This document shows positions 52,485-60,792 of a DNA stretch of 64,000 bases, piece by piece; positions within the stretch are counted from its first letter, which is position 1, and each line of letters begins with the position of its first letter. The translations under genes and the position numbers were made by a program. Origin of the DNA: Lelliottia nimipressuralis (lineage in GTDB: Bacteria; Pseudomonadota; Gammaproteobacteria; Enterobacterales; Enterobacteriaceae); NCBI RefSeq assembly GCF_004115925.1, contig NZ_SDDX01000021.1, positions 62,001 to 126,000 of the forward strand, read 5' to 3'. The notes under the pieces are model-generated. The model searched no databases, was not told the origin of the DNA, and saw only the letters and a list, made by a program, of their open reading frames with translations.

Positions 52485-53204
52485 ATCGCTGCGACAGTAG
52501 CTAATACTGTACTCAATCGGCCGGTGTTGCTGGTCAAGCGCGACTTGCTTGATCACCAGCACCGGTATTTTTTCGTCCATTTTGATGTGCATCTGGAATT
52601 CGCTGTCCGGCATCCGGGCGCTGACGCGCGAGCGGGTAAGCTGCGGAAAGATGTTCTGGCTGCGGAAATAGTCGTACAGAGAAATACCGATGGCATCAGG
52701 GTCGTGGATCAGCCCAACCGGCACCCAGGACTCTTCAATCGATACGGCGTCGTCGTCGACGTAGCGAATGCGTTTCAGCATAAAGACATCGCTTTGCGGT
52801 GCGATTGATAGCTCCGATGCCACCTCATCCGGGCATTTGACGATCCGTTTGTTCACCCACAGGGTGTCAGGCTTTTTGCCGCGCAGGACCACCTGCTGAG
52901 AAAACCCGCGCGCCTCCTTGAGGGAATACTCAAAGATGTTATTAATCTGCGTGCCATAGCCCTGAGAACGCGTGACCACGCCCTCCTCTTCCAGCGCCTG
53001 CAACGCTTTGCGCACGGTAATGCGCGACACCCCGGTCAACTGGCTCAGATCGCGCTCGCCCGGCAAAATGTTGCCATGCTCCAGCATTCCGCTGCGCACG
53101 GCGTTTTTTACCGTCTCGGCAAATCTCAGATAAAGCGGGGTATTATCCACCGCCGCAAACCGTTCATTCAGTTGAGCAATTAACCGGGTATGCGCTTGTT
53201 CCAT
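52458..53204 (-). CDS. yegW: GntR/HutC-family regulator YegW
   Basis: Transcription factor of 248 residues. The N-terminal winged helix LPGERDLSQLTGVSRITVRKAL is followed by a UTRA ligand-binding domain. It is the likely repressor of yegTUV because of convergent linkage and the ligand class (UTRA domains bind sugars and small metabolites). I did not find a clear GntR palindrome upstream of yegT. It lies 49 bp beyond the 3' end of thiD, with no yegX between. Confidence 0.92.
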   Translation of the reverse strand: MEQAHTRLIAQLNERFAAVDNTPLYLRFAETVKNAVRSGMLEHGNILPGERDLSQLTGVSRITVRKALQALEEEGVVTRSQGYGTQINNIFEYSLKEARGFSQQVVLRGKKPDTLWVNKRIVKCPDEVASELSIAPQSDVFMLKRIRYVDDDAVSIEESWVPVGLIHDPDAIGISLYDYFRSQNIFPQLTRSRVSARMPDSEFQMHIKMDEKIPVLVIKQVALDQQHRPIEYSISYCRSDLYVFVCEE

Positions 53205-53253
53205 CTCTGTTTTCCTGGCAGAAAGTCCTTATTCAGTATACTCCTTCAGCGCT

Positions 53254-54054
53254 TTACCACCATGCATGAAAATGGTGAACCGGGCCAATACCGTGACCGA
53301 CTTCCAGAGTATCGGCTTTGGCGAGCGCCAGTGAGAGCCAGGCTTTGGCGTCCTGCACCGTATCGGCCCAGTTTTCATGGCGCGGACGTAGCGCCGCCAG
53401 TGCCGCCGACAGGGTGCAGCCGGTGCCGTGGGTGTTTTTGGTGATGACGCGCGGGGCGGTAAATCGCTGCGCACCGTCGCGGGTAAAGAGCCAGTCCGGG
53501 CTTTCGGCATCGTCCAGATGACCGCCCTTCATCAGCACCGCCTCACAGCCCAGCGCCAGTAATGCACGGCCCTGCTCTTTCATCTCCTGTTCGCTGCGGG
53601 CGTGCGGCGCATCGAGCAGCGCTGCCGCTTCCGGCAGATTCGGCGTGATGAGCGAAACCTGCGGCAACAGCTTTTTACGCAGGGTTTCAACGGCAGACGT
53701 TGAAAGCAGCGGATCGCCGCTTTTTGCCAGCATCACCGTATCGAGCACCACGTTTTGCACCTGATAACGCTTCAGCCGCTCGGCCACCGCTTCAACGATA
53801 TCGGTTTCGGCCAGCATGCCGATTTTGGTGGTATCAATGCGTACATCGCTGAACACGGAATCGAGCTGAGCCGCGACAAAATCTGGCTCAATGCGATAGA
53901 CCGACTGCACGCCACGGGTATTTTGCGCCACCAGCGCGGTGATGACCGAGCAGCCATAAGCCCCGAGAGCGGAGAACGTTTTGAGATCGGCCTGAATACC
54001 CGCGCCGCCGCTCGGATCGGTGCCTGCGATGGTTAGTGCGTTGATACGATTCAT
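53254..54054 (-). CDS. thiD: Hydroxymethylpyrimidine (phosphate) kinase ThiD
   Basis: Bifunctional HMP/HMP-P kinase of thiamine synthesis and salvage; 266 residues from the ATG at 54054, as in E. coli. [20 protein letters not shown] and the anion-hole segment [16 protein letters not shown] are intact. Its ATG overlaps the thiM stop. It is controlled by the TPP riboswitch upstream of thiM. Confidence 0.97.
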   Translation of the reverse strand: MNRINALTIAGTDPSGGAGIQADLKTFSALGAYGCSVITALVAQNTRGVQSVYRIEPDFVAAQLDSVFSDVRIDTTKIGMLAETDIVEAVAERLKRYQVQNVVLDTVMLAKSGDPLLSTSAVETLRKKLLPQVSLITPNLPEAAALLDAPHARSEQEMKEQGRALLALGCEAVLMKGGHLDDAESPDWLFTRDGAQRFTAPRVITKNTHGTGCTLSAALAALRPRHENWADTVQDAKAWLSLALAKADTLEVGHGIGPVHHFHAWW

Positions 54055-54821
54055 GCCTGCGCCTCCAGCGTCCAGAGGGCGTCGATAAAGGCGCTCGCAA
54101 AACTGCCCGGCCCGGCGCTGTGTGCGGCGGCTACGCTTCCCGCGCGCTTCATCCATCCACAGGCGGCAGCCACATTATCCAGCCGATCGCCCGGCAGCGA
54201 GCAGCTTGCCGCAACCACCGCCGACAAGGCACAGCCGGTGCCGACCACGCGGGTCATCATCGGATCGCCGCCAGCGATGTTTTTCGTTCGCTGCCCGTCG
54301 GTGACGTAATCCACCTCCCCCGTGACCGCAACAATGGCGTTGGTCTGGCGTGCCAGTGCCTGGGCTGCGGGCAATGCGCTGGCGGCGGTATCGGTGGTGT
54401 CTACCCCGCGACCGCCCGCGCTCATGCCGGCAAGGGCAAGGATTTCTGAGGCATTCCCACGGATGGCGGCGGGTTTCAGAGTGAGAATTTGCTGGCAAAA
54501 GCGGGTGCGAAACGACAGCGCACCGACCGCCACCGGATCGAGCGTCCAGGGCTTCCCTGCGGCAACCGCGCGTTCAATTGCCCGGCGCATGGCCTGCGAG
54601 CGCGGCGAGGTGAGCGTACCGACATTGATTAACAGCGCATCGGCTATCCCGGTAAACTGCTCCGCCTCTTCGGCTTCGATAACCATCGCCGGAGAGGCCC
54701 CGAGGGCCAGTAAAACGTTCGCGGTAAAGGTCTGCACCACATCGTTGGTCATGCAGTGAGTAAGCGGAGAACGAGTACGGAAGTGGTGTAAGACGTGTAA
54801 ATCGAGCAGGTCAGGCTGCAT
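54051..54821 (-). CDS. thiM: Hydroxyethylthiazole kinase ThiM
   Basis: Salvages the thiazole moiety of thiamine; 256 residues from the ATG at 54821, which follows [37 protein letters not shown] at the N-terminus and [12 protein letters not shown] at the C-terminus are the substrate and phosphate sites. Translation is expected to be blocked when TPP binds the leader. Confidence 0.97.
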   Translation of the reverse strand: MQPDLLDLHVLHHFRTRSPLTHCMTNDVVQTFTANVLLALGASPAMVIEAEEAEQFTGIADALLINVGTLTSPRSQAMRRAIERAVAAGKPWTLDPVAVGALSFRTRFCQQILTLKPAAIRGNASEILALAGMSAGGRGVDTTDTAASALPAAQALARQTNAIVAVTGEVDYVTDGQRTKNIAGGDPMMTRVVGTGCALSAVVAASCSLPGDRLDNVAAACGWMKRAGSVAAAHSAGPGSFASAFIDALWTLEAQA

Positions 54822-54871
54822 GGTTTCGCTCCTGCCTTGCGTCAAGAAGCGATAGCCGTGAGGGGCATCTG

Positions 54872-54948
54872 ACTTCCCTACGCTGGCATTATCCAGATCA
54901 GGTGGTACGGGTATTTCTCAGCCTTCACAAAGAAGGGCACCCCGAGTC
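54872..54948 (-). promoter_or_regulatory. TPP riboswitch (THI element) of thiMD
   Basis: On the minus strand the core elements occur in order: GACTCGGGGTGCCC, then CTGAGAAATACCC, then ACCTGATCTGGATAATGCC, then GCGTAGGGAAG. The downstream sequence GATGCCCCTCACGG can pair with the aptamer or the ribosome-binding region, as in the E. coli thiM switch that acts on translation. Confidence 0.97.
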
Positions 54949-54951
54949 AAT

Positions 54952-54970
54952 TTACTGAGCAGTTCAGTAA
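54952..54970. repeat. Inverted repeat at the 5' edge of the TPP riboswitch leader
   Basis: TTACTGA-GCAGT-TCAGTAA, a perfect 7-bp stem with a 5-nt loop, abutting the aptamer. It may be a 5' leader hairpin or a protein site overlapping the thiM promoter. Confidence 0.35.
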
Positions 54971-55415
54971 TTTTAGCAGGGTAGAGCAAGCCATCGCCTC
55001 AGGCAAGCCTTCGCGAGCCGATTTCTGACGTGCGTAAGGCCAAAAATATTAAAAAAATAGCCTCAACATTCATTTACTGTGTATACATTTAATCTCTTTG
55101 ATTATTCAGATTTAATGTTTTTAACTCTCCGCTTCTCTTCGCACTACCACCTCGCAAACCAGGGTAACAATACAAATAAAAACAACGCTTTATGAAAAAT
55201 TAATGTTTACTTTCAGCAACTTAGATATATGCATTGCACGTGATCTGCGTCAAAGTTCACACGCGTCAGTTAGACGATAGTTCAGCCCGGTTAATAAGAT
55301 TGTGACCATCAAAAAAATACACCCTCTGGAGCAGACCTACTCGACTCGATTTTTCGCGTCGGTTTTTAGCTGCGTTATATCTAAGAATTATGCATTTATT
55401 GTTGAGATTGAGATC
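54971..55415. other. AT-rich intergenic stretch upstream of the autotransporter
   Basis: No supported gene. The composition is clearly more AT-rich than the flanking backbone, with A-tract and T-tract runs between 55040 and 55210. It should contain promoters for thiMD (left) and the autotransporter (right). Confidence 0.5.
55240..55253 (+). promoter_or_regulatory. FNR-like site upstream of the autotransporter gene
   Basis: GTGAT-CTGC-GTCAA matches the FNR consensus TTGAT-N4-ATCAA at 8 of 10 positions with exact spacing. It lies about 170 bp before the coding start. It could also be read as a weak CRP half-site. Confidence 0.4.
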
Positions 55416-56369
55416 GTGAAATTAATGCTTACTCGTAAAACCCCTGTCGCTGTATTTGCGTTGACTCTCATCTGCGCCGGAAGCGTATTTGCTGCACCAA
55501 TAGATTATTCTCAAGCGTGGGGACATACCGTTGAAACCGCTAACCAGGGGGCTATTGACCTTCTGAACGAGCATCAGGACCAGATCACCCAAAATAAAGT
55601 CGATAGCGAACAGGCTTTTCAGGGACTGAATACGCGTATCAGTGGCGTAGATGACGATCTGAATAGCACTAAAGATGCAGTACTGGTGGTCAACTATGAT
55701 TTACAGCAGACGCGAACGGATTTAAACACGCAAATTGATAATACGAATGACGCGGTCACTCAGCAGAAAATCGACATCGATAATGCGTTGCAGCAGACCA
55801 ATACGAACATCACTAACCAGATTACGGCGGTAACAAATACCACCACGCAGCAAACGACCAATATTGAAAAAGATCTTCAGCAGACTAAGCAGGATGTGAA
55901 TCAGCAGATTACGACGGTAAAGAACACCAGCACGCAGCAGTCGGCCAGCCTGAATAAAGATCTTCAGCAGACTAAACAGGATGTGAATCAGCAGATTAAC
56001 CATCTGCAGAATGCCGCTGCTCAGCAGTCGGCGAGCGTCGAGAAAGACCTGCAAGACGCGAAACAGTCGTTTGCTCAACAGCAGTCCGCCAGCAATAGTC
56101 AGTTCAAAAACCTGAAAGATGAAGTGGACGATAACAAGAAAGAATCCCGCAGCGGGGCGGCATCTGCCATCGCCATTGCGTCGATGCCTCAGGTACAGGT
56201 GGGCCAGCAGGTGATGTTTTCCGCAGGCGTCGGGACATTCAAAAATGAGCAGGCGCTGAGCGTGGGCGCATCATTCCATGCAGGCGACGCAACCGTGATT
56301 AAAGCGGGTGTCAGTGATTCCACCAACAACGATTTCGCGATGGGCGCGGGTATCGGAATTGGCTTCTGA
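55416..56369 (+). CDS. Short trimeric autotransporter-like adhesin (stalk plus YadA anchor)
   Basis: Predicted 317-residue outer-membrane protein from the GTG at 55416; an ATG at 55425 is the alternative, and the frame stays open upstream to 55302 without family-like sequence. The signal peptide (PVAVFALTLICAGSVFA) is probably cut before APIDYS. No head domain is visible. The middle is a Gln/Asp/Asn-rich coiled coil with four 29-residue repeats. The last 70 residues fit a YadA_anchor: AIAIASMPQVQVGQQVMFSAG, then GDATVIKAGVSDS, ending GIGIGF with the terminal Phe typical of outer-membrane beta-barrels. It is followed by a tiny membrane-protein ORF and a lipoprotein on the same strand. Confidence 0.85.
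   Translation: MKLMLTRKTPVAVFALTLICAGSVFAAPIDYSQAWGHTVETANQGAIDLLNEHQDQITQNKVDSEQAFQGLNTRISGVDDDLNSTKDAVLVVNYDLQQTRTDLNTQIDNTNDAVTQQKIDIDNALQQTNTNITNQITAVTNTTTQQTTNIEKDLQQTKQDVNQQITTVKNTSTQQSASLNKDLQQTKQDVNQQINHLQNAAAQQSASVEKDLQDAKQSFAQQQSASNSQFKNLKDEVDDNKKESRSGAASAIAIASMPQVQVGQQVMFSAGVGTFKNEQALSVGASFHAGDATVIKAGVSDSTNNDFAMGAGIGIGF
55704..56051 (+). repeat. Four tandem 87-bp coding repeats in the autotransporter stalk
   Basis: Units start at 55704, 55791, 55878 and 55965, each beginning CAGCAG and encoding QQT(K/R/N).D.N.QI. A fifth degenerate unit starts at 56052. The last two units share their first 34 bases with one mismatch. The period of 29 residues equals 7+11+11, so heptads mixed with hendecads are likely. 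Confidence 0.88.
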
Positions 56370-56423
56370 TAAATTTGCTCTCGTTGTTAAAGATTGATTT
56401 TGTACCTGTTGATGATAGCCATC

Positions 56424-56570
56424 ATGATAAAAATAATACTATTTTCAGCTGTGCTTTATATTTTATTAATACTGACCGGATTTTGGCTCGGGACGATGTA
56501 CAGAGATTATTTCTCCTGTCGCGATCTCATCTCATCTTTAAATTGTATCCAATGTGTTAGAGGTTATTAA
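56424..56570 (+). CDS. 48-residue single-pass membrane protein ORF
   Basis: Reads MIKIILFSAVLYILLILT at the N-terminus, one hydrophobic helix followed by an aromatic boundary (GFWLGTMYRDYF). A short tail with three Cys (SCRD, LNCIQC) and a terminal RGY comes next. The stop codon directly abuts the ATG of the lipoprotein gene (TAAATG), the geometry expected for translational coupling. A competing 61-codon frame (56375-56560) has no membrane or signal character. The ribosome binding site is poor, so expression is unproven. I know no named family. Confidence 0.5.
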   Translation: MIKIILFSAVLYILLILTGFWLGTMYRDYFSCRDLISSLNCIQCVRGY

Positions 56571-57032
56571 ATGAAGAAATTAATGATGGTCGCCATTGCT
56601 GTCTCTGCGCTTTCGGCCTGTTCCTCTCCGGCTGAGCGTATGGCGAAGTGTGAAGCGCAAGGCGTCAGCCGCGATACCTGTTATTTAGCGGAGCAAAACC
56701 GCACAACGACAATGAACGCCGTGGCCGAAAAACAGGCGCTTGAAAATGCCGCCAACGCCGTGCAGCACGGTCAGAGCGCCAAAGTGCATGACCCGCTGCG
56801 TGAAGCCTCGTTCACGGCAAACGGGATCAAAGCCAGCGTCAGCAACGGCTTTTTCACCGCCAAAATCAACGGTAAGCAGGCGACGATAAAGCGTTTTAAT
56901 GCGAATAGTTATGAGATTAAAGGCGCGGGTTACGTACTCTCCATCACCCTTGATGAAGACGGTATTACCGATGCGTCATGGAATAAAACCCATGGCCGCG
57001 ATCATGGCTTATTGCAGTTCACGCAGAAGTAA
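56571..57032 (+). CDS. Small predicted lipoprotein linked to the autotransporter
   Basis: 153 residues. The signal peptide ends in LSAC with the lipidated Cys at position 17 followed by SSP, so there is no Asp+2 inner-membrane retention signal and outer-membrane sorting is likely. A helical middle (NAVAEKQALENAANAVQHG) precedes a beta-rich C-terminal half (FTANGIKASVSNGFFTAKINGKQA, then YVLSITLDEDGI). No family is recognised. Other trimeric autotransporters have accessory genes beside them (SadB with SadA, TpgA with Ata), so a biogenesis role is a reasonable guess. A strong terminator follows. Confidence 0.75.
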   Translation: MKKLMMVAIAVSALSACSSPAERMAKCEAQGVSRDTCYLAEQNRTTTMNAVAEKQALENAANAVQHGQSAKVHDPLREASFTANGIKASVSNGFFTAKINGKQATIKRFNANSYEIKGAGYVLSITLDEDGITDASWNKTHGRDHGLLQFTQK

Positions 57033-57036
57033 TGTT

Positions 57037-57062
57037 AAGGCGGCTAACGTGCCGCCTTTTTT
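57037..57062 (+). terminator. Rho-independent terminator after the lipoprotein gene
   Basis: AAGGCGGC-TAACGT-GCCGCCTT followed by TTTT. It closes the autotransporter cassette. Confidence 0.92.
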
Positions 57063-57183
57063 GTATTGCGCGGGGTGAGGGCTTTTCGCGTCGAAGCGGC
57101 AGATTTTTGTTATCAAAAACATCGGGTTATTGAACGCTCTTTAACCCCCCTCTTTTGTAACAAAACAGTAAACAAATTAACCA

Positions 57184-57212
57184 TTGAGCCACGCGCCAAA
57201 AGGCTCTATATT
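57184..57212 (+). promoter_or_regulatory. Sigma-70-type promoter for dat-ddc
   Basis: TTGAGC (57184-57189), a 17-bp spacer and TATATT (57207-57212). The predicted start is about 75 bp before the dat ATG. Confidence 0.65.
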
Positions 57213-57295
57213 GGCCGCGTTTTTTACTCGCCCTATCCTTTACTAACTATTTATTCAATCGAGGCGCATAAGGCTGCCCCGGTTGTGGGAGTGAT

Positions 57296-58672
57296 ATGAT
57301 GACGGATAAAGTCCGTATTGACACCGCAGATGCCCGCAAAAGCAACGAAACCTATCTGGCCCGTCAGGCCGAGTTTGAATCGAACGTCAGGAGTTATCCT
57401 CGCAAACTGCCTTTAGCGATCGCTAAAGCAGATGGCGTGTGGATTACCGATGCAGATAATAAAGAATACCTTGACTGTCTTGCCGGCGCTGGCACCCTCG
57501 CGCTTGGCCATAACCATCCTGATGTGCTGAAAAGCATCCAAAATGTCATTACCAGCGGCTTGCCGTTACATACTCTCGATCTGACAACACCGTTGAAAGA
57601 CGAGTTCTCTGAGTATCTGCTCTCCCTGCTGCCAGGCCAGGGCAAAGAATATTGCCTGCAGTTCACCGGCCCATCCGGTGCCGATGCGGTAGAAGCCGCA
57701 CTGAAACTGGCGAAAAAAGTCACCGGTCGCAGCAGCATTATCAGCTTCTCCGGCGGCTATCACGGGATGACCCACGGCGCGCTCTCTGTGACAGGTAACC
57801 TGTCTCCGAAAGAAGCGGTCGATAACATGATGCCAGAAGTGCAGTTCATGCCTTACCCGCACCAGTACCGCTGCCCGCTGGGTATCGGCGGTGACGCGGG
57901 CGTGAAAGCGCTGACCTACTACTTTGATAACCTGATCAACGACGTCGAAAGCGGCGTGCGTAAACCTGCAGCCGTGATTCTGGAAGCGGTTCAGGGCGAA
58001 GGCGGCGTGAACCCGGCTCCGGCTGAGTGGCTGCAGCGCATTCGTAAAGTGACTCAGGAGCACGGCATTCTGCTGATCCTCGACGAAGTTCAGGCTGGCT
58101 TCTGCCGTACCGGCAAGCAGTTTGCCTTCGAACACGCGGGTATCGAGCCAGACATCATCGTGATGTCTAAAGCTGTCGGCGGTGGTCTGCCACTGGCTGT
58201 TCTTGGCATCAAAAAGCAGTTCGATGCCTGGGCACCAGGTCATCACACCGGCACCTTCCGTGGCAACCAGCTGGCGATGGCAACCGGCCTGACCACGCTG
58301 AAAATTCTGAAAGATCAGAATATCGCTGACAAAGTGGCCGCTCAGGGCGAATGGCTGAAAGGCCAGCTGGTTGAGCTGCAGCAACGTTATCCGGTGATCG
58401 GCCACGTGCGCGGCCTGGGCCTGATGATCGGCATCGAGATCGTGAAACCGAACGAAGCGGCAGATCACATGGGCTGTTTCCCAGGCGACGGTGACCTCTC
58501 TGCCCTGATCCAGAAGAAATGCTTCGAAGCAGGCCTGATTCTGGAGCGCGGTGGTCGTAACGGCGTGGTTCTGCGTCTGCTGCCATCCCTGCTGATTAGC
58601 GATCAGGAACTGAACGTCTTCCTGGATAAATTCGAGCAGGCGCTGCTTGCTGCGGGCGTTCGCCCGGTCTAA
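57296..58672 (+). CDS. dat: Diaminobutyrate-2-oxoglutarate aminotransferase
   Basis: PLP class III aminotransferase, 458 residues, which makes L-2,4-diaminobutyrate from aspartate semialdehyde and glutamate. [16 protein letters not shown], the [21 protein letters not shown] segment with the PLP-binding Asp, and the Schiff-base Lys in [17 protein letters not shown] are intact. A GGGAG site precedes two in-frame ATGs (57296, 57299), and either could be the start. Only 16 nt separate it from ddc, which uses its product. Confidence 0.93.
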   Translation: MMTDKVRIDTADARKSNETYLARQAEFESNVRSYPRKLPLAIAKADGVWITDADNKEYLDCLAGAGTLALGHNHPDVLKSIQNVITSGLPLHTLDLTTPLKDEFSEYLLSLLPGQGKEYCLQFTGPSGADAVEAALKLAKKVTGRSSIISFSGGYHGMTHGALSVTGNLSPKEAVDNMMPEVQFMPYPHQYRCPLGIGGDAGVKALTYYFDNLINDVESGVRKPAAVILEAVQGEGGVNPAPAEWLQRIRKVTQEHGILLILDEVQAGFCRTGKQFAFEHAGIEPDIIVMSKAVGGGLPLAVLGIKKQFDAWAPGHHTGTFRGNQLAMATGLTTLKILKDQNIADKVAAQGEWLKGQLVELQQRYPVIGHVRGLGLMIGIEIVKPNEAADHMGCFPGDGDLSALIQKKCFEAGLILERGGRNGVVLRLLPSLLISDQELNVFLDKFEQALLAAGVRPV

Positions 58673-58688
58673 CGGAGTTAGGAAAAAG

Positions 58689-60155
58689 ATGTCTGAGTCA
58701 AACCCAATTCTGTCGTCGTCGGCGCAAAGCATCGAGGCCTATCAGCAGGCCATCGAGCAAAGCTCTCAGGCGGTGATGCAGTGGCTGCAGCAGTCTGAGA
58801 TGTATCAGGGGAAAACCGTCGCCGAGCTGCGCGAGAATATCTCCCTGAACTTCGGTCAGAAAGGCCTCGGCAACGAAGCGGCGATTGCCCGCGCGGTCGA
58901 GTACTTCCTGAAAGACAGCCTGTCGGTTCACCACCCGCAGTGTGTGGCGCACCTGCACTGCCCAAGCCTGGTTGTGAGCCAGGCGGCAGAAGTGCTGATC
59001 AACGCCACCAACCAGAGCATGGACTCCTGGGATCAAAGCCCGTCAGCAACCATCATTGAGATGAAGCTGATCGACTGGCTGCGTACCCGCGTGGGTTATC
59101 AGGCCGGGGATGCGGGCGTGTTCACCAGCGGTGGCACCCAGAGCAATCTGATGGGCCTGATGCTGGCACGTGACGCGTTCTTCGCGCGTCAGGGCCACTC
59201 CATCCAGCAGGATGGGCTGATCGGTGATCTGCGTAAGATCCGCGTACTCTGTTCTGAAAACGCGCACTTCTCCGTGCAGAAGAACATGGCGCTGCTCGGT
59301 CTGGGCTACCAGTCGGTCATTCAGGTGAAAACCGACGAGTGCTCACGCATGGATCTGAACGATCTGGCGGCGAAAATTGCCCAGTGCAATGCCAACGGTG
59401 AGCAGATTCTGGCGATCGTCGCCACCGCCGGGACCACCGACGCAGGTGCGATCGATCCGCTGCGCGCTATCGCAGAGATGGCCGCAGAGCAGCAGATTTG
59501 GGTACATGTGGATGCGGCCTGGGGCGGCGCATTGCTGATGTCCGATAAGTATCGCGGCTACCTGGACGGTATCGAACTGGTGGATTCCATCACCCTGGAC
59601 TTCCACAAGCAGTTCTTCCAGACCATCAGCTGCGGCGCATTCCTGCTGAAAGAAGCGCGCCATTACGAGCTGATGCGCTACCAGGCGGCCTACCTGAACT
59701 CTGAGTTTGACGAAGAAGCGGGCGTGCCGAATCTGGTCTCCAAATCACTGCAGACTACGCGCCGTTTTGACGCGCTGAAGCTGTGGATGAGCCTGGAAGC
59801 GCTGGGTCAGGAGCAATACGCGGCCATTATCGATCATGGTGTGACGCTGGCGCAGGACGTTGCCGCGTACGTGAAAGATCAGGCGGTGCTGGAACTGGTA
59901 ATGCAGCCTCAGCTGGCGAGCGTGCTGTTCCGCTTCCGCCCTGAGCAGGCGCTGAACGATGCGGCTATCGCGTTGCTGAACCAGAAAATCGGTGACGCCC
60001 TGCTCGACTCCGGCCGTGCAAACGTCGGCGTGACCGAGCACAACGGCGTGACTTGCCTGAAACTGACGCTGCTGAACCCAACGGTGACGCTGGACGACGT
60101 AAAAGTCCTGCTGTCGCTGGTGGAACGTACCGCGTACGAGATTCTGGCGAAGTAA
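58689..60155 (+). CDS. ddc: L-2,4-diaminobutyrate decarboxylase
   Basis: PLP group II decarboxylase, 488 residues, which forms 1,3-diaminopropane from 2,4-diaminobutyrate. FTSGGTQSNLMGL is the phosphate-binding region, VHVDAAWGGALL holds the PLP Asp, and TLDFHKQFFQ carries the Schiff-base Lys. The start at 58689 follows GTTAGGA; the frame is open upstream inside dat. With dat it forms a complete two-step route to a polyamine precursor. Confidence 0.93.
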   Translation: MSESNPILSSSAQSIEAYQQAIEQSSQAVMQWLQQSEMYQGKTVAELRENISLNFGQKGLGNEAAIARAVEYFLKDSLSVHHPQCVAHLHCPSLVVSQAAEVLINATNQSMDSWDQSPSATIIEMKLIDWLRTRVGYQAGDAGVFTSGGTQSNLMGLMLARDAFFARQGHSIQQDGLIGDLRKIRVLCSENAHFSVQKNMALLGLGYQSVIQVKTDECSRMDLNDLAAKIAQCNANGEQILAIVATAGTTDAGAIDPLRAIAEMAAEQQIWVHVDAAWGGALLMSDKYRGYLDGIELVDSITLDFHKQFFQTISCGAFLLKEARHYELMRYQAAYLNSEFDEEAGVPNLVSKSLQTTRRFDALKLWMSLEALGQEQYAAIIDHGVTLAQDVAAYVKDQAVLELVMQPQLASVLFRFRPEQALNDAAIALLNQKIGDALLDSGRANVGVTEHNGVTCLKLTLLNPTVTLDDVKVLLSLVERTAYEILAK

Positions 60156-60164
60156 GTCCTTGCT

Positions 60165-60186
60165 CCCCGCACCCTCTGGTGCGGGG
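60165..60186 (+). terminator. Terminator after ddc
   Basis: CCCCGCACC-CTCT-GGTGCGGGG, a 9-bp perfect stem followed by ACAATTTTGTT. The rest of the stretch up to 60459 holds nothing else I can support except the rcnB upstream region. Confidence 0.8.
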
Positions 60187-60459
60187 ACAATTTTGTTATC
60201 CCGCTTTTTCCTTTGCCACTGCGGTTTTCCCGACCAGCTCAGCCATAAATTCGCAGACCTCTAATTCGTTATTTTCTCTGAATATTGAGATGCGATACGT
60301 CATTCAGCGACGTGGTTAAGAATTCGTGGGCAAAGCTGTTCAGATTTGTTACATTTTTTTTCAAACAAGTGGGACTGTGCCCCCTAAAATGGGCTGCTTG
60401 CCACGCTGTGACGCCACAGCGGGCTGAAGTATCAGCAAAACGGTTTAACTGGAGAAAAA

Positions 60460-60792
60460 ATGGCTAAGAGTAAATTGCTGCTTCTGGGTGTGTTGATGTC
60501 ACTGGCGGGTGCCGTATACGCCGCGCCGCAGCCTGCCGCTGCCCCTTCTGGTATCCAGGCATACGAAGAACAAGAGTTCATTGCCGATTTCACCAAATTC
60601 AAAATTGGCGACACCGCACCAGCTCAGTATCAAACGCCTGAATACACCATTAAACAGTACCAGCTGCGTAACCTCCCTGCGCCTGACGCGGGTACACACT
60701 GGACTTACATGGGTGAGAACTACGTTCTGATTGGTGATGCCGACGGTAAAATCCGTAAAGCCTACAACGGAGATATCTTCTATCACCGCTGA
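60460..60792 (+). CDS. rcnB: Periplasmic nickel/cobalt homeostasis protein RcnB
   Basis: 110 residues with a signal peptide (LLLLGVLMSLAGAVYA, cut before APQP). The mature part carries the RcnB-family stretches SFIADF-like EFIADFTKFKIGD and LRNLPAPDAGTHWTYMGENY, ending NGDIFYHR, close to E. coli RcnB (112 residues). In E. coli it modulates Ni/Co efflux by RcnA and lies beside rcnR-rcnA. Neither of those genes is in this window. A GGAG site precedes the ATG. Confidence 0.92.
   Translation: MAKSKLLLLGVLMSLAGAVYAAPQPAAAPSGIQAYEEQEFIADFTKFKIGDTAPAQYQTPEYTIKQYQLRNLPAPDAGTHWTYMGENYVLIGDADGKIRKAYNGDIFYHR

Noticed and set aside
55302..55415. Upstream extension of the autotransporter ORF
   Set aside because: The extra residues precede a good signal peptide and are not family-like. 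A start near 55416 or 55425 fits better.
56375..56560. 61-codon ORF after the autotransporter
   Set aside because: It has no signal, helix or family features. The overlapping frame 56424-56570 is the better candidate because of its membrane helix and junction with the lipoprotein gene.
60353..60412. RcnR-type operator upstream of rcnB
   Set aside because: The sequence has C-rich and G-rich runs but no TACT-G-tract-AGTA arrangement.
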